64,000 nt of DNA. It comes from Blastococcus carthaginiensis. Lineage in GTDB: Bacteria; Actinomycetota; Actinomycetes; Mycobacteriales; Geodermatophilaceae. The stretch spans positions 108,069-172,068 of the forward strand of contig NZ_JASNFN010000013.1 of the NCBI RefSeq assembly GCF_030731085.1, in the 5' to 3' direction. The position numbers were made by a program, and so were the translations under genes. Each line of letters begins with the position of its first letter. The first letter of the stretch is position 1. The notes beneath the pieces were generated by a model that worked only from the letters and a program-made list of their open reading frames with translations, searched no databases and was not told the origin of the DNA. Shown here piece after piece: positions 42,671 through 51,545 of the stretch.

Positions 42671-43925
42671 GGGGACTGCCGCCCCCGCCGCCGGCCCGGT
42701 CGCCTCCGGCCGCGCCGTGGTGCAGGGCGTCTCGGTCTCGGTGCTCGGCGTGCTGCCGGCCTTCCTCGTCGGCGCGCTCGCGGTGCAGATCCGGGCGGAC
42801 CTGGGGGTGGGCCTCGGCGTCTTCGGCCTCGCCGCCGCCACGCTCTTCGCCGTCTCCGGGTCCCTCGCCCGGCCGGGTGGCCGGCTGGTGCAGCGGCTGG
42901 GCTCCCGGCGGGGCACCGCGCTGGCGGCGCTGCTGTCCATCGCCTCGCTGAGCGTGATCGCGCTCGCCCAGTCGGCGGCCTGGCTGATGGTCGGGCTGGC
43001 GGTCGGCGGCCTCGGCAACGCCGTCGCCCAGCCCTCGGCCAACCTCGGCATCTCCGAGCTGGTCACCGAGGCGCGGCTGGGGCTGGCCTTCGGCATCAAG
43101 CAGTCCTCGATCCCCGCGGCGACGCTGCTCGGGGGGCTGGCCGTGCCGGGGATCGCCCTGGTGCTGGGCTGGCGGTGGGCGGTGCTCGCCGCGATCGGCC
43201 TGGCGCTGGGGCTGCTGCTGTGGGCCGTCCTCACCGGCCGGGACGCCCGGTCCCGGGCCCCCGCGGCCGCGGACCGGGGGCCGGACAAGGGGATCCCGCG
43301 CCGGGGGCTGGTCGTGCTCACCGTCGGCGGGTTCCTCGGGGCGGCGGCGGCGACCTCCACCGGGGTGTTCCTGGTCGACTCCGCCGTCGCCGCCGGTCTG
43401 CGCCCGGGCGCCGCGGGCCTGCTGTTCGCGGCCTGCTCCGTGGTCGGCCTCGGTGCCCGGGTGTGGTTCGGGTGGCTCGCCGACCGGTACCCCGACCGCA
43501 GCCGCTACCTCTTCATCGCCAACCTCCTGGCCGGCGGGGCGGTCGCCTACCTGCTGCTGGCCACCGGTGCCGCGCCGCTGTTCGTGGCCGGGTCGTTCGG
43601 GGCCTACCTGCTCGGCTGGGCCTGGACGGGGCTGTTCCACTTCGCGGTGATCCGCGACAACCGGACGGCGGCGGCGTCGGTGACCGGCTTCGTGCAGACC
43701 GGCCTCTCCCTCGGTGCGGCCGGCGGGCCGCTGCTGTTCGGCGTGGTGGCGCAGGCCTTCTCCTACCGCGCGGCGTGGTCCACCGCGGCGGTGCTGAGCC
43801 TGGCTGCGGCGCTGACGGTGCGCTCGGCCCGCCGCACCGTCCGCCGCTCCCGCGGCCTGCCGGTGACGTCGCTGCGGCACCCGTGGCGGCCGGGAGCCGT
43901 GCCCGACCTGCACTCCCCGACCTGA
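42663..43925 (+). CDS. MFS transporter
   Basis: A 420-residue major facilitator with twelve predicted helices and a central loop around residues 195-215. The helix 2-3 loop reads RLVQRLGSRRGTAL and the symmetric loop reads GWLADRYPDRSRY. It overlaps the end of the dehydrogenase fusion by eight bases, so it is part of the same operon and presumably imports the substrate or exports a product of the pathway. It shares general layout with the MFS at 45566 (VLPAFLVGALAVQIR versus VLPIYMVGVLWVQIR), indicating paralogy. Confidence 0.9.
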   Translation: MAEGTAAPAAGPVASGRAVVQGVSVSVLGVLPAFLVGALAVQIRADLGVGLGVFGLAAATLFAVSGSLARPGGRLVQRLGSRRGTALAALLSIASLSVIALAQSAAWLMVGLAVGGLGNAVAQPSANLGISELVTEARLGLAFGIKQSSIPAATLLGGLAVPGIALVLGWRWAVLAAIGLALGLLLWAVLTGRDARSRAPAAADRGPDKGIPRRGLVVLTVGGFLGAAAATSTGVFLVDSAVAAGLRPGAAGLLFAACSVVGLGARVWFGWLADRYPDRSRYLFIANLLAGGAVAYLLLATGAAPLFVAGSFGAYLLGWAWTGLFHFAVIRDNRTAAASVTGFVQTGLSLGAAGGPLLFGVVAQAFSYRAAWSTAAVLSLAAALTVRSARRTVRRSRGLPVTSLRHPWRPGAVPDLHSPT

Positions 43926-43985
43926 TCGGCGCACCCGGCCCGGACCCCGTCCGGCGCCGCGGCGCACCACGAGAGGAGCACCCCG

Positions 43986-44669
43986 ATGAGCACCTGCCGG
44001 CTGCACCCGCCGGGCCCCCGGCCCGATCCCGCGCTGCTCGCCCGGGCCCGCGCGCTGCCGACCAGCATCCTGTCCGACAGCATGGAGCGCGCCCAGGGTG
44101 CGACGGGCCTGCACTGGGTGCCGGGTGCCGCCTGGCCGCGCGTCGCCGGGCCGGCGTTCACCGTGCGCACCCGGCCCGGGGACAACCTGGTGGTCCACCG
44201 CGCCCTGGACCTCGCCGGGCCGGGCGACGTGCTCGTCGTCGACGGCGGCGGCGCCCTGGACCGGGCCGTGCTGGGCGAGATCATGGCGCGCTACGCCGCC
44301 GCCCGGGGTCTGGCCGCGCTGGTCGTGGACGGCGCCGTCCGCGACCGCGAAGGCCTGGGCGAGGGGCCGGTGCCGGTCTTCGCCCGGGGCATCAACCACC
44401 TCGGGCCGTACAAGGACGGCCCGGGGGAGCTGCGCGGCACGGTGCAGGCCGGTGGCGCGGTGGTGCACGACGGCGACCTGATCGTGGGGGACGCCGACGG
44501 CGTCGTGGTGGTGCCGCACGAGCGGGCCGCGGAGGTGGTGGCGGCCGGGGAGGAGCGGCTGGCCGCCGAGGAGGAGATGTTCCGGCAGATCGCCGCCGGC
44601 ACCCTGGACCGCTCCTGGGTCACCGCGGCGCTGGCCGAGACCCCCGCCGGCGAGGGGAGCGCGCGGTGA
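43986..44669 (+). CDS. RraA-like protein (HMG/CHA aldolase or oxaloacetate decarboxylase)
   Basis: A 227-residue member of the RraA/HMG aldolase fold. TSILSDSMERAQGA opens the domain. The active-site region is GPGDVLVVDGGGALDRAVLGEIM with ALVVDGAVRD, the Arg/Asp motif used by pyruvate-class aldolases and decarboxylases with a divalent metal. FARGINHLGPYK and DGVVVVPHERA are also typical. Catabolic enzymes of this class split 4-hydroxy-4-methyl-2-oxoglutarate or carboxy-hydroxy-oxoadipate to pyruvate. GAGGAG precedes ATG 43986. It is coupled by GTGA to the next dehydrogenase. A function as RNase E regulator is unlikely in this context. Confidence 0.9.
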   Translation: MSTCRLHPPGPRPDPALLARARALPTSILSDSMERAQGATGLHWVPGAAWPRVAGPAFTVRTRPGDNLVVHRALDLAGPGDVLVVDGGGALDRAVLGEIMARYAAARGLAALVVDGAVRDREGLGEGPVPVFARGINHLGPYKDGPGELRGTVQAGGAVVHDGDLIVGDADGVVVVPHERAAEVVAAGEERLAAEEEMFRQIAAGTLDRSWVTAALAETPAGEGSAR

Positions 44670-45559
44670 GCCCGCGCTGGGGGCTGATCGGGTTCGGCGA
44701 GGCCGGCCGGGTCATCGGCGGGGCCGTCGCCGCCGCGGGTGCGGACCTGCTGGTGCACGACCGCGTCCTGCTGGACCCCGCCCGGGGCCCGGCGGTGCGC
44801 GCGGCGATCGAGGCCACGGGTGCCGGAGCGGCCGAGGACCTGGCGGCCCTGGCCGACCGGGACGTCGTGCTCTCCCTGGTCACGCCGGGAACCGCGGTCG
44901 CGGTGGCGGTGGAGTGCGCCGTCCGCGCCCGGGACGACGTCCTCTACGTCGACCTCAACTCCACCGCGCCGGGTGACAAGCGCGCCGTGGCCGACGCCCT
45001 CGGCGGCCACCGCGTGGTCGACGGCGTGATGACCGGCGGGGGCATCCGGCTCGACGGCGCGGCCATCCCCATCTCGCTCGCCGGCGCGGAGGCGGCCCGG
45101 GCGGCGGAGCTGCTGCGCGGGGTGGGGCTGCAGGCCGCCGTCGTCGGCAGCGAGGTCGGGGCCGCCGCGGCGCTGAAGATGCTGCGCAGCGTCGTCGTCA
45201 AGGGCATGGAGGGGCTCTGGGTGGAGGCGCTGCTGGCCGCGCGGGAGCTGGGCGTCGTCGAGCCGCTGATCGCCATGGTCGAGGAGACGCTGGACCGCTA
45301 CCCGACCCGCGACTTCGCCACGATGCTGGTGACCACGCACGTCGGGCACGCCGGGCGGCGGCAGGTCGAGGTGCGGATGGCCCGCGACACCGTCGCCGGG
45401 ACCGGGGTGCCGCCGTTGCTGTCCGGCGGGCTGCTGGCGCGCCACGAGCTGACCGCGCGGGGGCTGGCGGCGGCCGGGCACGAACCCGGGTCGGTACCGG
45501 CGTCGCTGGCCGAGGCCCTCGACGTCCTGGCGCGGCTGCCCGCCGAACCGCCGGGCTGA
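44666..45559 (+). CDS. NAD(P)-dependent dehydrogenase with DUF1932 domain (6-phosphogluconate/3-hydroxyisobutyrate-type)
   Basis: A 297-residue beta-hydroxyacid dehydrogenase. The Rossmann fold begins GLIGFGEAGRVIGGAV, with YVDLNSTAPG marking the conserved substrate-binding region. The C-terminal DUF1932 portion contains AAALKMLRSVVVKGMEGLW, where the Lys-Met region holds the catalytic Lys. Enzymes of this class oxidise or oxidatively decarboxylate 3-hydroxy acids. It ends seven bases before the stop of a convergent MFS gene, closing the operon. Confidence 0.9.
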   Translation: MSPRWGLIGFGEAGRVIGGAVAAAGADLLVHDRVLLDPARGPAVRAAIEATGAGAAEDLAALADRDVVLSLVTPGTAVAVAVECAVRARDDVLYVDLNSTAPGDKRAVADALGGHRVVDGVMTGGGIRLDGAAIPISLAGAEAARAAELLRGVGLQAAVVGSEVGAAAALKMLRSVVVKGMEGLWVEALLAARELGVVEPLIAMVEETLDRYPTRDFATMLVTTHVGHAGRRQVEVRMARDTVAGTGVPPLLSGGLLARHELTARGLAAAGHEPGSVPASLAEALDVLARLPAEPPG

Positions 45560-45565
45560 TCCCGG

Positions 45566-46810
45566 TCAGCCGTGACGGGCCTGCCGGCGCAGCCGCTGGG
45601 CCGCCACCAGCTCCGGCCGGTCGTGCATCAGCATCCGCCGGCCCTGCACGACCACCGCGCCCGCCACCGCCGACAGGGCGGCGGTGGCGTACCAGGCGAC
45701 CGCGTAGGAGCTCGAGGCGACGACGACGCCGAACGCCAAGGGCCCGAGCGCCGCCCCGGCCCCCATCCCGCCCTGCGTGATCGAGGTGGCCCGGGCGGCC
45801 ATGCCCGGGTGCATGCGGGCCACCGAGTAGGTGGAGAGCCCCGCCCAGGCCCAGCCGGTGCAGTAGCCGATCACCGCGCCGGCGGCCACCAGGACCTCGA
45901 CGCCGGTGCCCAGCAGGGCGTAGGCGAGGCCGCCGATCGACATCTGCGCGGCGACGACCAGCAGCCACCGGGTGCGCACCCGGTCGGCCAGCCAGCCGAA
46001 CGCCACCCGCGCGGCCGCACCCACGCCGCTGGCCACCGCGGCGAGCACCCCGGCGGTCGCGGGCGCGATGCCCGAGTCGACGGCGGTGGCGACGAAGAAG
46101 GACCCGAGGGCGTTGCCGGTGGCCGCGCCGAGCATGAGCCCGGCGGCGAGCACGACCAGCGCCGCCCGGTGGAACGGGCCCGCCGCCTCCGAGGTCTGGG
46201 CGGCGTCGCGGGCCGGCAGCCGGGCGCCCCCGGGGACGCCGAGCAGGACGAGCAGGGCGAGCACGCTGCCGATCACGAAGGCGGTGCGCCAGCCCAGCGG
46301 GATGGCGACGAGCGGGACGGCGACGCCGGCGAGCATGGTCGACAGCGGGATCGCCGCCTGCTTGGTGCCGTAGGCGAGGCCGTGGCGGCCCGGGGTCACC
46401 GCCCGGGCGATCAGGTCGTTGCTCGCCGGCTGGCCGATGCCGTTGCCCCAGCCTGCGACCAGCAGCGCGCCGACCAGCACGGCGGTGTGCTGCGCGGCCA
46501 GGGCGACGGCGAGCATCGACAGGCCGCCCACGAGGGCGGAGAGCCGGACCACCGGCGAGGTGCCGAAGCGGCGCACCACGGCGCCGGCGGTGAGGGCGGA
46601 GACCGCCGAGACGAGGAAGAAGCAGGCGACCAGGACGCCCAGGAGCGAGGGCCCGAAGTCGAGCTCCTCGCGGATCTGCACCCACAGCACGCCGACCATG
46701 TAGATCGGCAGCACCCCGACCGTCGTGACGGTCACCGCGGCGACCGCGGCCGCGCGCGAGCTCGCCGGGCCGCGGTCCCTCCGCCGCCCGCGCACGGCGG
46801 TCAGGCCCAC
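45566..46810 (-). CDS. MFS transporter (downstream of lhgO)
   Basis: A 414-residue major facilitator with twelve predicted helices. Helix 1 is TVGVLPIYMVGVLWVQIR, and the central hydrophilic loop at about residues 190-205 contains RLPARDAAQ. It lies ten bases after the LhgO gene on the same strand, forming a two-gene unit, so uptake of 2-hydroxyglutarate or a related acid is a plausible role. The GTG start is the one nearest the first helix with about 20 residues ahead of it, rich in Arg. Confidence 0.88.
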   Translation of the reverse strand: MGLTAVRGRRRDRGPASSRAAAVAAVTVTTVGVLPIYMVGVLWVQIREELDFGPSLLGVLVACFFLVSAVSALTAGAVVRRFGTSPVVRLSALVGGLSMLAVALAAQHTAVLVGALLVAGWGNGIGQPASNDLIARAVTPGRHGLAYGTKQAAIPLSTMLAGVAVPLVAIPLGWRTAFVIGSVLALLVLLGVPGGARLPARDAAQTSEAAGPFHRAALVVLAAGLMLGAATGNALGSFFVATAVDSGIAPATAGVLAAVASGVGAAARVAFGWLADRVRTRWLLVVAAQMSIGGLAYALLGTGVEVLVAAGAVIGYCTGWAWAGLSTYSVARMHPGMAARATSITQGGMGAGAALGPLAFGVVVASSSYAVAWYATAALSAVAGAVVVQGRRMLMHDRPELVAAQRLRRQARHG

Positions 46811-46820
46811 CGTGCCGCGC

Positions 46821-48044
46821 TCACGCGTCGGGGCGGCGGTCGAGCAGGTCGTCGACGATGTGCTCGGCGATGGCCAGGGACGACGTGGCGGCCGGGGAGG
46901 GCGCGTTGCGCACGGCGACGACCGCGCCGGTGCGGGTGATGCGGAAGTCGTCGACGAGGCTGCCGTCGGTCTCGAGGGCCTGGGCGCGGATCCCCGCGTC
47001 GGCCGGCAGCAGGTCGGCGACGGTCAGGTCGGGCACGTAGCGCTGGGCGGCCCGGGTGAAGGCGCGCTTGCTCAGCGAGCCGTACATCTCCGCGACGCCG
47101 GTGCGCCAGTGCTGCCGGGCGAACCGGCGGAACCCGGCGTAGCGGGCGGTCTCGGCCAGCTCCCGGAGGTCGACGTCGCGACGGCGGTAGCCCTCACGCG
47201 CCAGCGCCAGGACGGCGTTCGGGCCGACCAGCACCTCGCCGTCGAACCGCGGGGTCAGGTGCACCCCGAGGAACGGGTACCGCGGGTCGGGCACCGGGTA
47301 CACGAGGCCGTTGACCAGCTCCCGCTTGCCGGGGACGAGCGCGAAGTACTCCCCGCGGAAGGGGACGATGCGCGGGGCCCCCACGTCGCCGGCCAGCTGC
47401 GCGAGCCGGTCGACCTGCAGCCCGGCGCAGAGGACGACCTGGTCGACCACGACCTCTTCGCCGCTGCCTCCGCGGACGACGACCTCCTCGCCGGGCCCAC
47501 CCGTGGTGTGCCGCAGGTCGGTGACGGGGAAGCCGGTGCGGATGGTGGCCCCGCGGGCCTCAGCGTCGGCGGCGAGCTGCCGCGTGATGCCCGCGTAGTC
47601 GACGATCGCCGTGCTGGGGGAGTGCAGGGCGCCGACGCCGGTGACGTGGGGCTCGAGCTCGGCCAGCTCGCCCCGGCCGATGATGCGGATGCCGGGGACC
47701 CCGTTGGCGCGGGCCCGCTCGGCGATGGCCCCGAGCCGGTGCTCCTCGGCGTCGTCGAGGGCGACGAGCACCTTGCCGATCTCGTCGTAGCCCAGGTCGT
47801 GCTCGGCGCAGAACTCCTTGAGCAGTGCCACGCCGCGGCGGCAGAGGACCGCCTTGAGGGAGCCGGGCTCGTAGTAGAGGCCCGCGTGCACGACGCCGCT
47901 GTTGCGCCCGGTCTGGTGGGCCGCGAGGCGGTCCTCCTTCTCCAGGAGGGTCACCTGCGCGTCGGGCCGCAGCTGGAGCAGCCGCCGCGCCACCGCCGTC
48001 CCGATGATGCCGCCGCCGACGACGGCGACGCGAGCCGAAGACAT
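46821..48044 (-). CDS. lhgO: L-2-hydroxyglutarate oxidase/dehydrogenase
   Basis: A 407-residue FAD enzyme of the DAO family. VAVVGGGIIGTAVARRL binds the dinucleotide. HQTGRNSGVVHAGLYYEPGS is the LhgO hallmark, and LYYEPGSLKA with a Cys following is nearly invariant. VPFRGEYFAL and YPFLGVHLTP line the substrate site. It converts L-2-hydroxyglutarate to 2-oxoglutarate and passes electrons to O2 or the quinone pool. An MFS transporter gene follows. The ATG 48044 start is 134 bases from a divergent lyase gene, with a symmetric element between them. Confidence 0.93.
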   Translation of the reverse strand: MSSARVAVVGGGIIGTAVARRLLQLRPDAQVTLLEKEDRLAAHQTGRNSGVVHAGLYYEPGSLKAVLCRRGVALLKEFCAEHDLGYDEIGKVLVALDDAEEHRLGAIAERARANGVPGIRIIGRGELAELEPHVTGVGALHSPSTAIVDYAGITRQLAADAEARGATIRTGFPVTDLRHTTGGPGEEVVVRGGSGEEVVVDQVVLCAGLQVDRLAQLAGDVGAPRIVPFRGEYFALVPGKRELVNGLVYPVPDPRYPFLGVHLTPRFDGEVLVGPNAVLALAREGYRRRDVDLRELAETARYAGFRRFARQHWRTGVAEMYGSLSKRAFTRAAQRYVPDLTVADLLPADAGIRAQALETDGSLVDDFRITRTGAVVAVRNAPSPAATSSLAIAEHIVDDLLDRRPDA

Positions 48045-48105
48045 GGATCCTCCGATCTGGGCCCACCCGTGGGACCCGCCCTGAGCATCGCCCGAGGAAC
48101 CGTTA

Positions 48106-48131
48106 CGGTGACCTTGTGATGTCGATCACCG
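48106..48131. promoter_or_regulatory. Nested dyads in the lhgO / DHDPS-family divergent region
   Basis: CGGTGA (48106-48111) pairs with TCACCG (48126-48131), and inside it GTGAT (48116-48120) pairs with ATCAC (48125-48129) around GTCG. It is 62-87 bases from the lhgO start and 47-72 from the lyase start, a good place for a shared operator. The region is less GC-rich than its flanks. Confidence 0.45.
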
Positions 48132-48177
48132 AGTGTCGCAGCCCGTCGCAGGACACATTCGCACAGGGTGCTCGGCG

Positions 48178-49065
48178 GTGACCTCGCTGCGGGGGGTCCT
48201 GCCCATCACCCTCACCCCGTTCACCGAGGACGGTGCGGTCGACGAGGGGAGCATCGACACCCTGGTCGAGGACTACCTCGGCGCCGGGGCCCACGGCCTG
48301 ACGATCCTCGGCATCATGGGCGAGGCCGCCAAGCTGCTCGACGAGGAGCGGGAGCGGGTGCTCCGGCGCTACGTCGGGACGACCGCCGGGCGGGTGCCGG
48401 TCGTGGCCGGGGTGTCGGCGCGCGCGACGCACATGGCGCTGGACTACGCGCGCCGGGCCGAGGACGCCGGCGCCGCGGCGGTCATGCTCGCGCCGCCGGA
48501 GAACACGAAGAACCTCGACCTGGTCTTCGAGCACTTCCGCCGGGTGGCCGAGGCGGTCTCGGTGCCGGTGGTCGTGCAGGACGAGCCGGTGAACACCGGG
48601 GTCACCATGCCGGCGCCCTTCCTCGTGCGGCTGCTCGAGGAGATCGAGGGGTGCCGGTACCTCAAGCTCGAGGAGACGCCGACGCTGCCGAAGATCACCG
48701 CGGTGCGGAAGGCGGTCACCTCGCCGGTGGGCATCTTCGGCGGCCTCGGCGGGGTGTACCTGTACGAGGAGCTGCTGCGCGGCGCCGACGGGATCATGAC
48801 CGGGTTCGGCTTCCCGCAGGTGCTGGTGGGCACCTACGAGAAGTTCGTGGCCGGCGACCGCATGGGGGCCCAGCAGTACTTCTTCCGGCACCTGCCGCTC
48901 ATCCGCTACGAGGCCCAGCTGGGCGTCGGCGGGGTGACCATCCGCAAGCAGGTGTTCGCCCGGCGCGGGGCGATCAGCTCGCCGCACGCCCGCTTCCCGG
49001 CCCCGCCGGTCGACGACGTCACCCTCGCCGAGCTCGACGACCTGATCGCGGCCGTCGGTCTCTGA
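48178..49065 (+). CDS. Dihydrodipicolinate synthase/N-acetylneuraminate lyase family protein
   Basis: A 295-residue TIM-barrel class I lyase. LRGVLPITLTPFTEDG opens it, GIMGEAAKL is the region for the carboxylate-binding loop, VVVQDEPVNTG occupies the place of the Tyr motif, and the Schiff-base Lys is in YLKLEETP. The usual YNxP Tyr is replaced by QDEP, which separates it from true DapA and suggests a catabolic 2-keto acid aldolase or dehydratase. GTG 48178 is preferred, as the longer frame from 48133 would overlap the putative operator. FAH-family proteins follow in the same operon. Confidence 0.88.
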   Translation: MTSLRGVLPITLTPFTEDGAVDEGSIDTLVEDYLGAGAHGLTILGIMGEAAKLLDEERERVLRRYVGTTAGRVPVVAGVSARATHMALDYARRAEDAGAAAVMLAPPENTKNLDLVFEHFRRVAEAVSVPVVVQDEPVNTGVTMPAPFLVRLLEEIEGCRYLKLEETPTLPKITAVRKAVTSPVGIFGGLGGVYLYEELLRGADGIMTGFGFPQVLVGTYEKFVAGDRMGAQQYFFRHLPLIRYEAQLGVGGVTIRKQVFARRGAISSPHARFPAPPVDDVTLAELDDLIAAVGL

Positions 49066-49095
49066 CCGGCGGCCCCCGAGAGACGGGATCCCCCT

Positions 49096-49950
49096 GTGCG
49101 ACTGACCTCCCTGCGGATCGACGGCGCCGAACCGGCGGCGCTGGTCCGGCCCTCCGGCGCCGTGCTGCTGACCGCCGTGAACGAGGCCCTGGGCACCACC
49201 TGGCCGGGCACGGTGCAGGAGCTGCTGGAGCAGGGGCAGGTCGAGCCGCTGCGGGAGTGGGTCGGCGGCGCCCCGGCCGGGGTGCTCGACGAGCTGGCCA
49301 TCCCGCAGGACCGGCTCGCCTACGCGCCGCTCTACCGGCGGCCCCGCAAGATCTGGGGGATCGGGCTGAACTACGTCGAGCACGCGGCCGACCTGAAGGA
49401 GTTGGCGCCGTCGACCGAGCCGGCGAGCTTCCTCAAGCCCGACACCGCGATCATCGGCCCGGGCGACGCGATCCGGATCCCGCCGCAGTCGCAGCGGACC
49501 ACGGCCGAGGGCGAGCTCGGCGTCGTCATCGGCCGGGCGTGCAAGGACGTCGACGAGGCCGACGCGCCGGGCGTCGTCGCCGGGTTCACCACGATCGTGG
49601 ACATGACCGCCGAGGACATCCTCGAGAAGAACCCGCGGTACCTGACCCGGTCGAAGAGCTTCGACACGTTCTTCAGCTTCGGTCCGGAGCTGGTCACCGT
49701 CGACGAGGTGCCCGACGTCGACGCACTCGAGGTCGCGACGATCCACAACGGCGAGGTGCACCGGCGCAACGTCGTCTCCAACATGACGTTCCGGCCGTGG
49801 TGGCTGGTGGCCTTCCACTCGCGGGTCATGACCCTGCTGCCCGGCGACGTCATCTCGACCGGCACCCCCGGTGCCGTGCACATCCGGCCCGGCGACACCG
49901 CCGGTTGCTCGATCGCCGGCTTCCGTGACCTCTCGAACCCCGTGGAGTGA
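49096..49950 (+). CDS. Fumarylacetoacetate hydrolase family protein (first)
   Basis: A 284-residue FAH-fold protein. IWGIGLNYVEHAADLKE is the entry motif. AEGELGVVIGRACKDV holds the Glu metal ligands, SKSFDTFFSFGPELV is the conserved lid segment, and PGDVISTGTPGAV is the near-invariant family C-terminus. Such enzymes hydrolyse, decarboxylate or hydrate acylpyruvates and related 2-oxo acids. The Lys and Asp typical of the catalytic core are present in ASFLKPD. It lies 30 bases after the lyase and three before an SDR. Confidence 0.92.
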   Translation: MRLTSLRIDGAEPAALVRPSGAVLLTAVNEALGTTWPGTVQELLEQGQVEPLREWVGGAPAGVLDELAIPQDRLAYAPLYRRPRKIWGIGLNYVEHAADLKELAPSTEPASFLKPDTAIIGPGDAIRIPPQSQRTTAEGELGVVIGRACKDVDEADAPGVVAGFTTIVDMTAEDILEKNPRYLTRSKSFDTFFSFGPELVTVDEVPDVDALEVATIHNGEVHRRNVVSNMTFRPWWLVAFHSRVMTLLPGDVISTGTPGAVHIRPGDTAGCSIAGFRDLSNPVE

Positions 49951-49953
49951 CCG

Positions 49954-50742
49954 ATGGACCTGCAGCTGACCGGTAGGACCGCGCTCGTGACCGCGGCCAG
50001 CAAGGGGCTGGGGCGGGCGACCGCCACCCAGCTGGCCGCCGAGGGCGCGAAGGTGATGATCTCCAGCCGCGGCGCGGAGCAGCTCGCGAAGACGGCGGCC
50101 GAGATCGCCGAGGCCACCGGGGCGCAGGTCGAGCACTGCCCGGCCGACGTCGCCGACCCCGCCGACGTCGAGCGGCTGCTGGGGGAGACGCGGAGCCGCC
50201 TCGGGGGCGTGGACGTGCTCGTCGCCAATGCCGGCGGCCCCCCGCCCGGCGGGTTCGACGCGGTCGACGACGCGAAGTGGTACCTGGCGCACGACCTGAA
50301 CCTCATGAGCACGGTGCGGCTGATCCGCGGCGTGCTGCCGCACATGCGCGAGCAGAGCTGGGGCCGCATCGCCGTCGTCACGTCGTCGTCGATCAAGCAG
50401 CCGATCGAGAACCTGCTGCTGTCCAACACCTACCGGGTCGCCGTCGTCGGCCTGGCCAAGTCGCTGGCCATCGAATTCGCGGGCGAGGGCGTGCTGGTCA
50501 ACACCGTCGGCCCCGGCCGCATCGCGACCGACCGGGTGGCCTCCCTGGACGCCAACCGGGCGGAGAAGACCGGCCTGTCGGTCGAGGAGGTGCGGGCGCA
50601 GTCGGAGAAGGCCATCCCGCTGGGCCGCTACGGGGAGGCCGACGAGTTCGGCCGGGTAGCGGCGTTCCTCGTCTCCGGCGCGAACACCTACCTGACCGGG
50701 CAGAACCTGCTCGTCGACGGCGGCCTGGTCAAGGCCATCTGA
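49954..50742 (+). CDS. SDR family oxidoreductase
   Basis: A 262-residue short-chain dehydrogenase. VTAASKGLGRATA takes the place of TGxxxGxG, with Ala-Ala in the first positions, followed by VANAGGPPPGG in the place of NNAG and YRVAVVGLAKSLA around the catalytic Tyr-xxx-Lys region. Here Tyr is followed by RVAV rather than xxxK, so the classical YxxxK is shifted: the Lys is seven residues beyond (GLAK). The Ser is in VTSSSIKQP. This variant is also seen in LinC-like and 3-oxoacyl reductases, but substrate and activity need care. It is coupled to the next gene by TGATG. Confidence 0.85.
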   Translation: MDLQLTGRTALVTAASKGLGRATATQLAAEGAKVMISSRGAEQLAKTAAEIAEATGAQVEHCPADVADPADVERLLGETRSRLGGVDVLVANAGGPPPGGFDAVDDAKWYLAHDLNLMSTVRLIRGVLPHMREQSWGRIAVVTSSSIKQPIENLLLSNTYRVAVVGLAKSLAIEFAGEGVLVNTVGPGRIATDRVASLDANRAEKTGLSVEEVRAQSEKAIPLGRYGEADEFGRVAAFLVSGANTYLTGQNLLVDGGLVKAI

Positions 50743-51515
50743 TGCGCATCGCCCGCTACCAGGCCACCAGCGGCGGTGCGCCCGCCTACGCCGTCGTCGA
50801 GGGCGACGGCGACGACGCCGTGCTCCACGCCCTCGAGGGGCTGCCCTACGACGGCCTCCGCCGCACCGGGGAGCAGCTGCGGCTGGCGGAGGCGCAACTG
50901 CTCGCGCCGGTGGAGCCGAGCAAGGTCGTCGCGTTCGGGCGGAACTACGCCGAGCACGCCAAGGAGCTCGGCAACGAGGTGCCCGAGATCCCGATCGTCT
51001 TCCTCAAGCCGTCCACCTCGGTCGTCGGCCCGGATGCCGAGGTCGAGTACCCGGCGCTCACCTCCGACCTGCACTACGAGGGCGAGCTCGCGGTCGTCAT
51101 CGGCCGGCCCTGCAAGGCGGTCGCGGCCGGGGACGTCGCCGCCGTGGTGTTCGGCTACACCGTGGCCAACGACCTCACGATGCGCGACGTCCAGAAGCGC
51201 GAGGGCCAGTGGACCCGCGGCAAGGGCTTCGACGGTGCCTGCCCGCTGGGCCCGTGGGTGGAGACCGACGTCGACCCCTCCGCGCTCGCGCTGCGGTCCA
51301 CCGTCAACGGGGAGCTCCGCCAGGACGGGACGACCGCGGACATGCTGCGCGACGTCGCCGAGTGCATCTCCTGGGTGAGCCAGGCGATGACGCTGCTGCC
51401 CGGCGACGTGGTGCTGACCGGCACGCCGGCCGGGGTCGGGTCGCTGCAACGCGGGGACGACATCGCGGTGACCATCGAGGGCATCGGCACGCTGGCCACC
51501 CGCATCGCCGGCTGA
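50742..51515 (+). CDS. Fumarylacetoacetate hydrolase family protein (second)
   Basis: A 257-residue FAH-family protein resembling small acylpyruvase/HpaG-type hydrolases. VVAFGRNYAEHAKELG, VFLKPSTSVVGP, HYEGELAVVIGRPCK (metal Glu residues) and GYTVANDLTMRDVQ are the conserved segments, ending LPGDVVLTGTPAGVG. It is distinct from the first FAH protein in this operon, which has a longer N-terminal domain. The two probably act on successive or alternative 2-oxo acid intermediates. Start ATG 50742 overlaps the SDR stop by one base. Confidence 0.92.
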   Translation: MRIARYQATSGGAPAYAVVEGDGDDAVLHALEGLPYDGLRRTGEQLRLAEAQLLAPVEPSKVVAFGRNYAEHAKELGNEVPEIPIVFLKPSTSVVGPDAEVEYPALTSDLHYEGELAVVIGRPCKAVAAGDVAAVVFGYTVANDLTMRDVQKREGQWTRGKGFDGACPLGPWVETDVDPSALALRSTVNGELRQDGTTADMLRDVAECISWVSQAMTLLPGDVVLTGTPAGVGSLQRGDDIAVTIEGIGTLATRIAG

Positions 51516-51545
51516 GGTCGGCAGCAGGCCGACTGCCGGGGGGCG

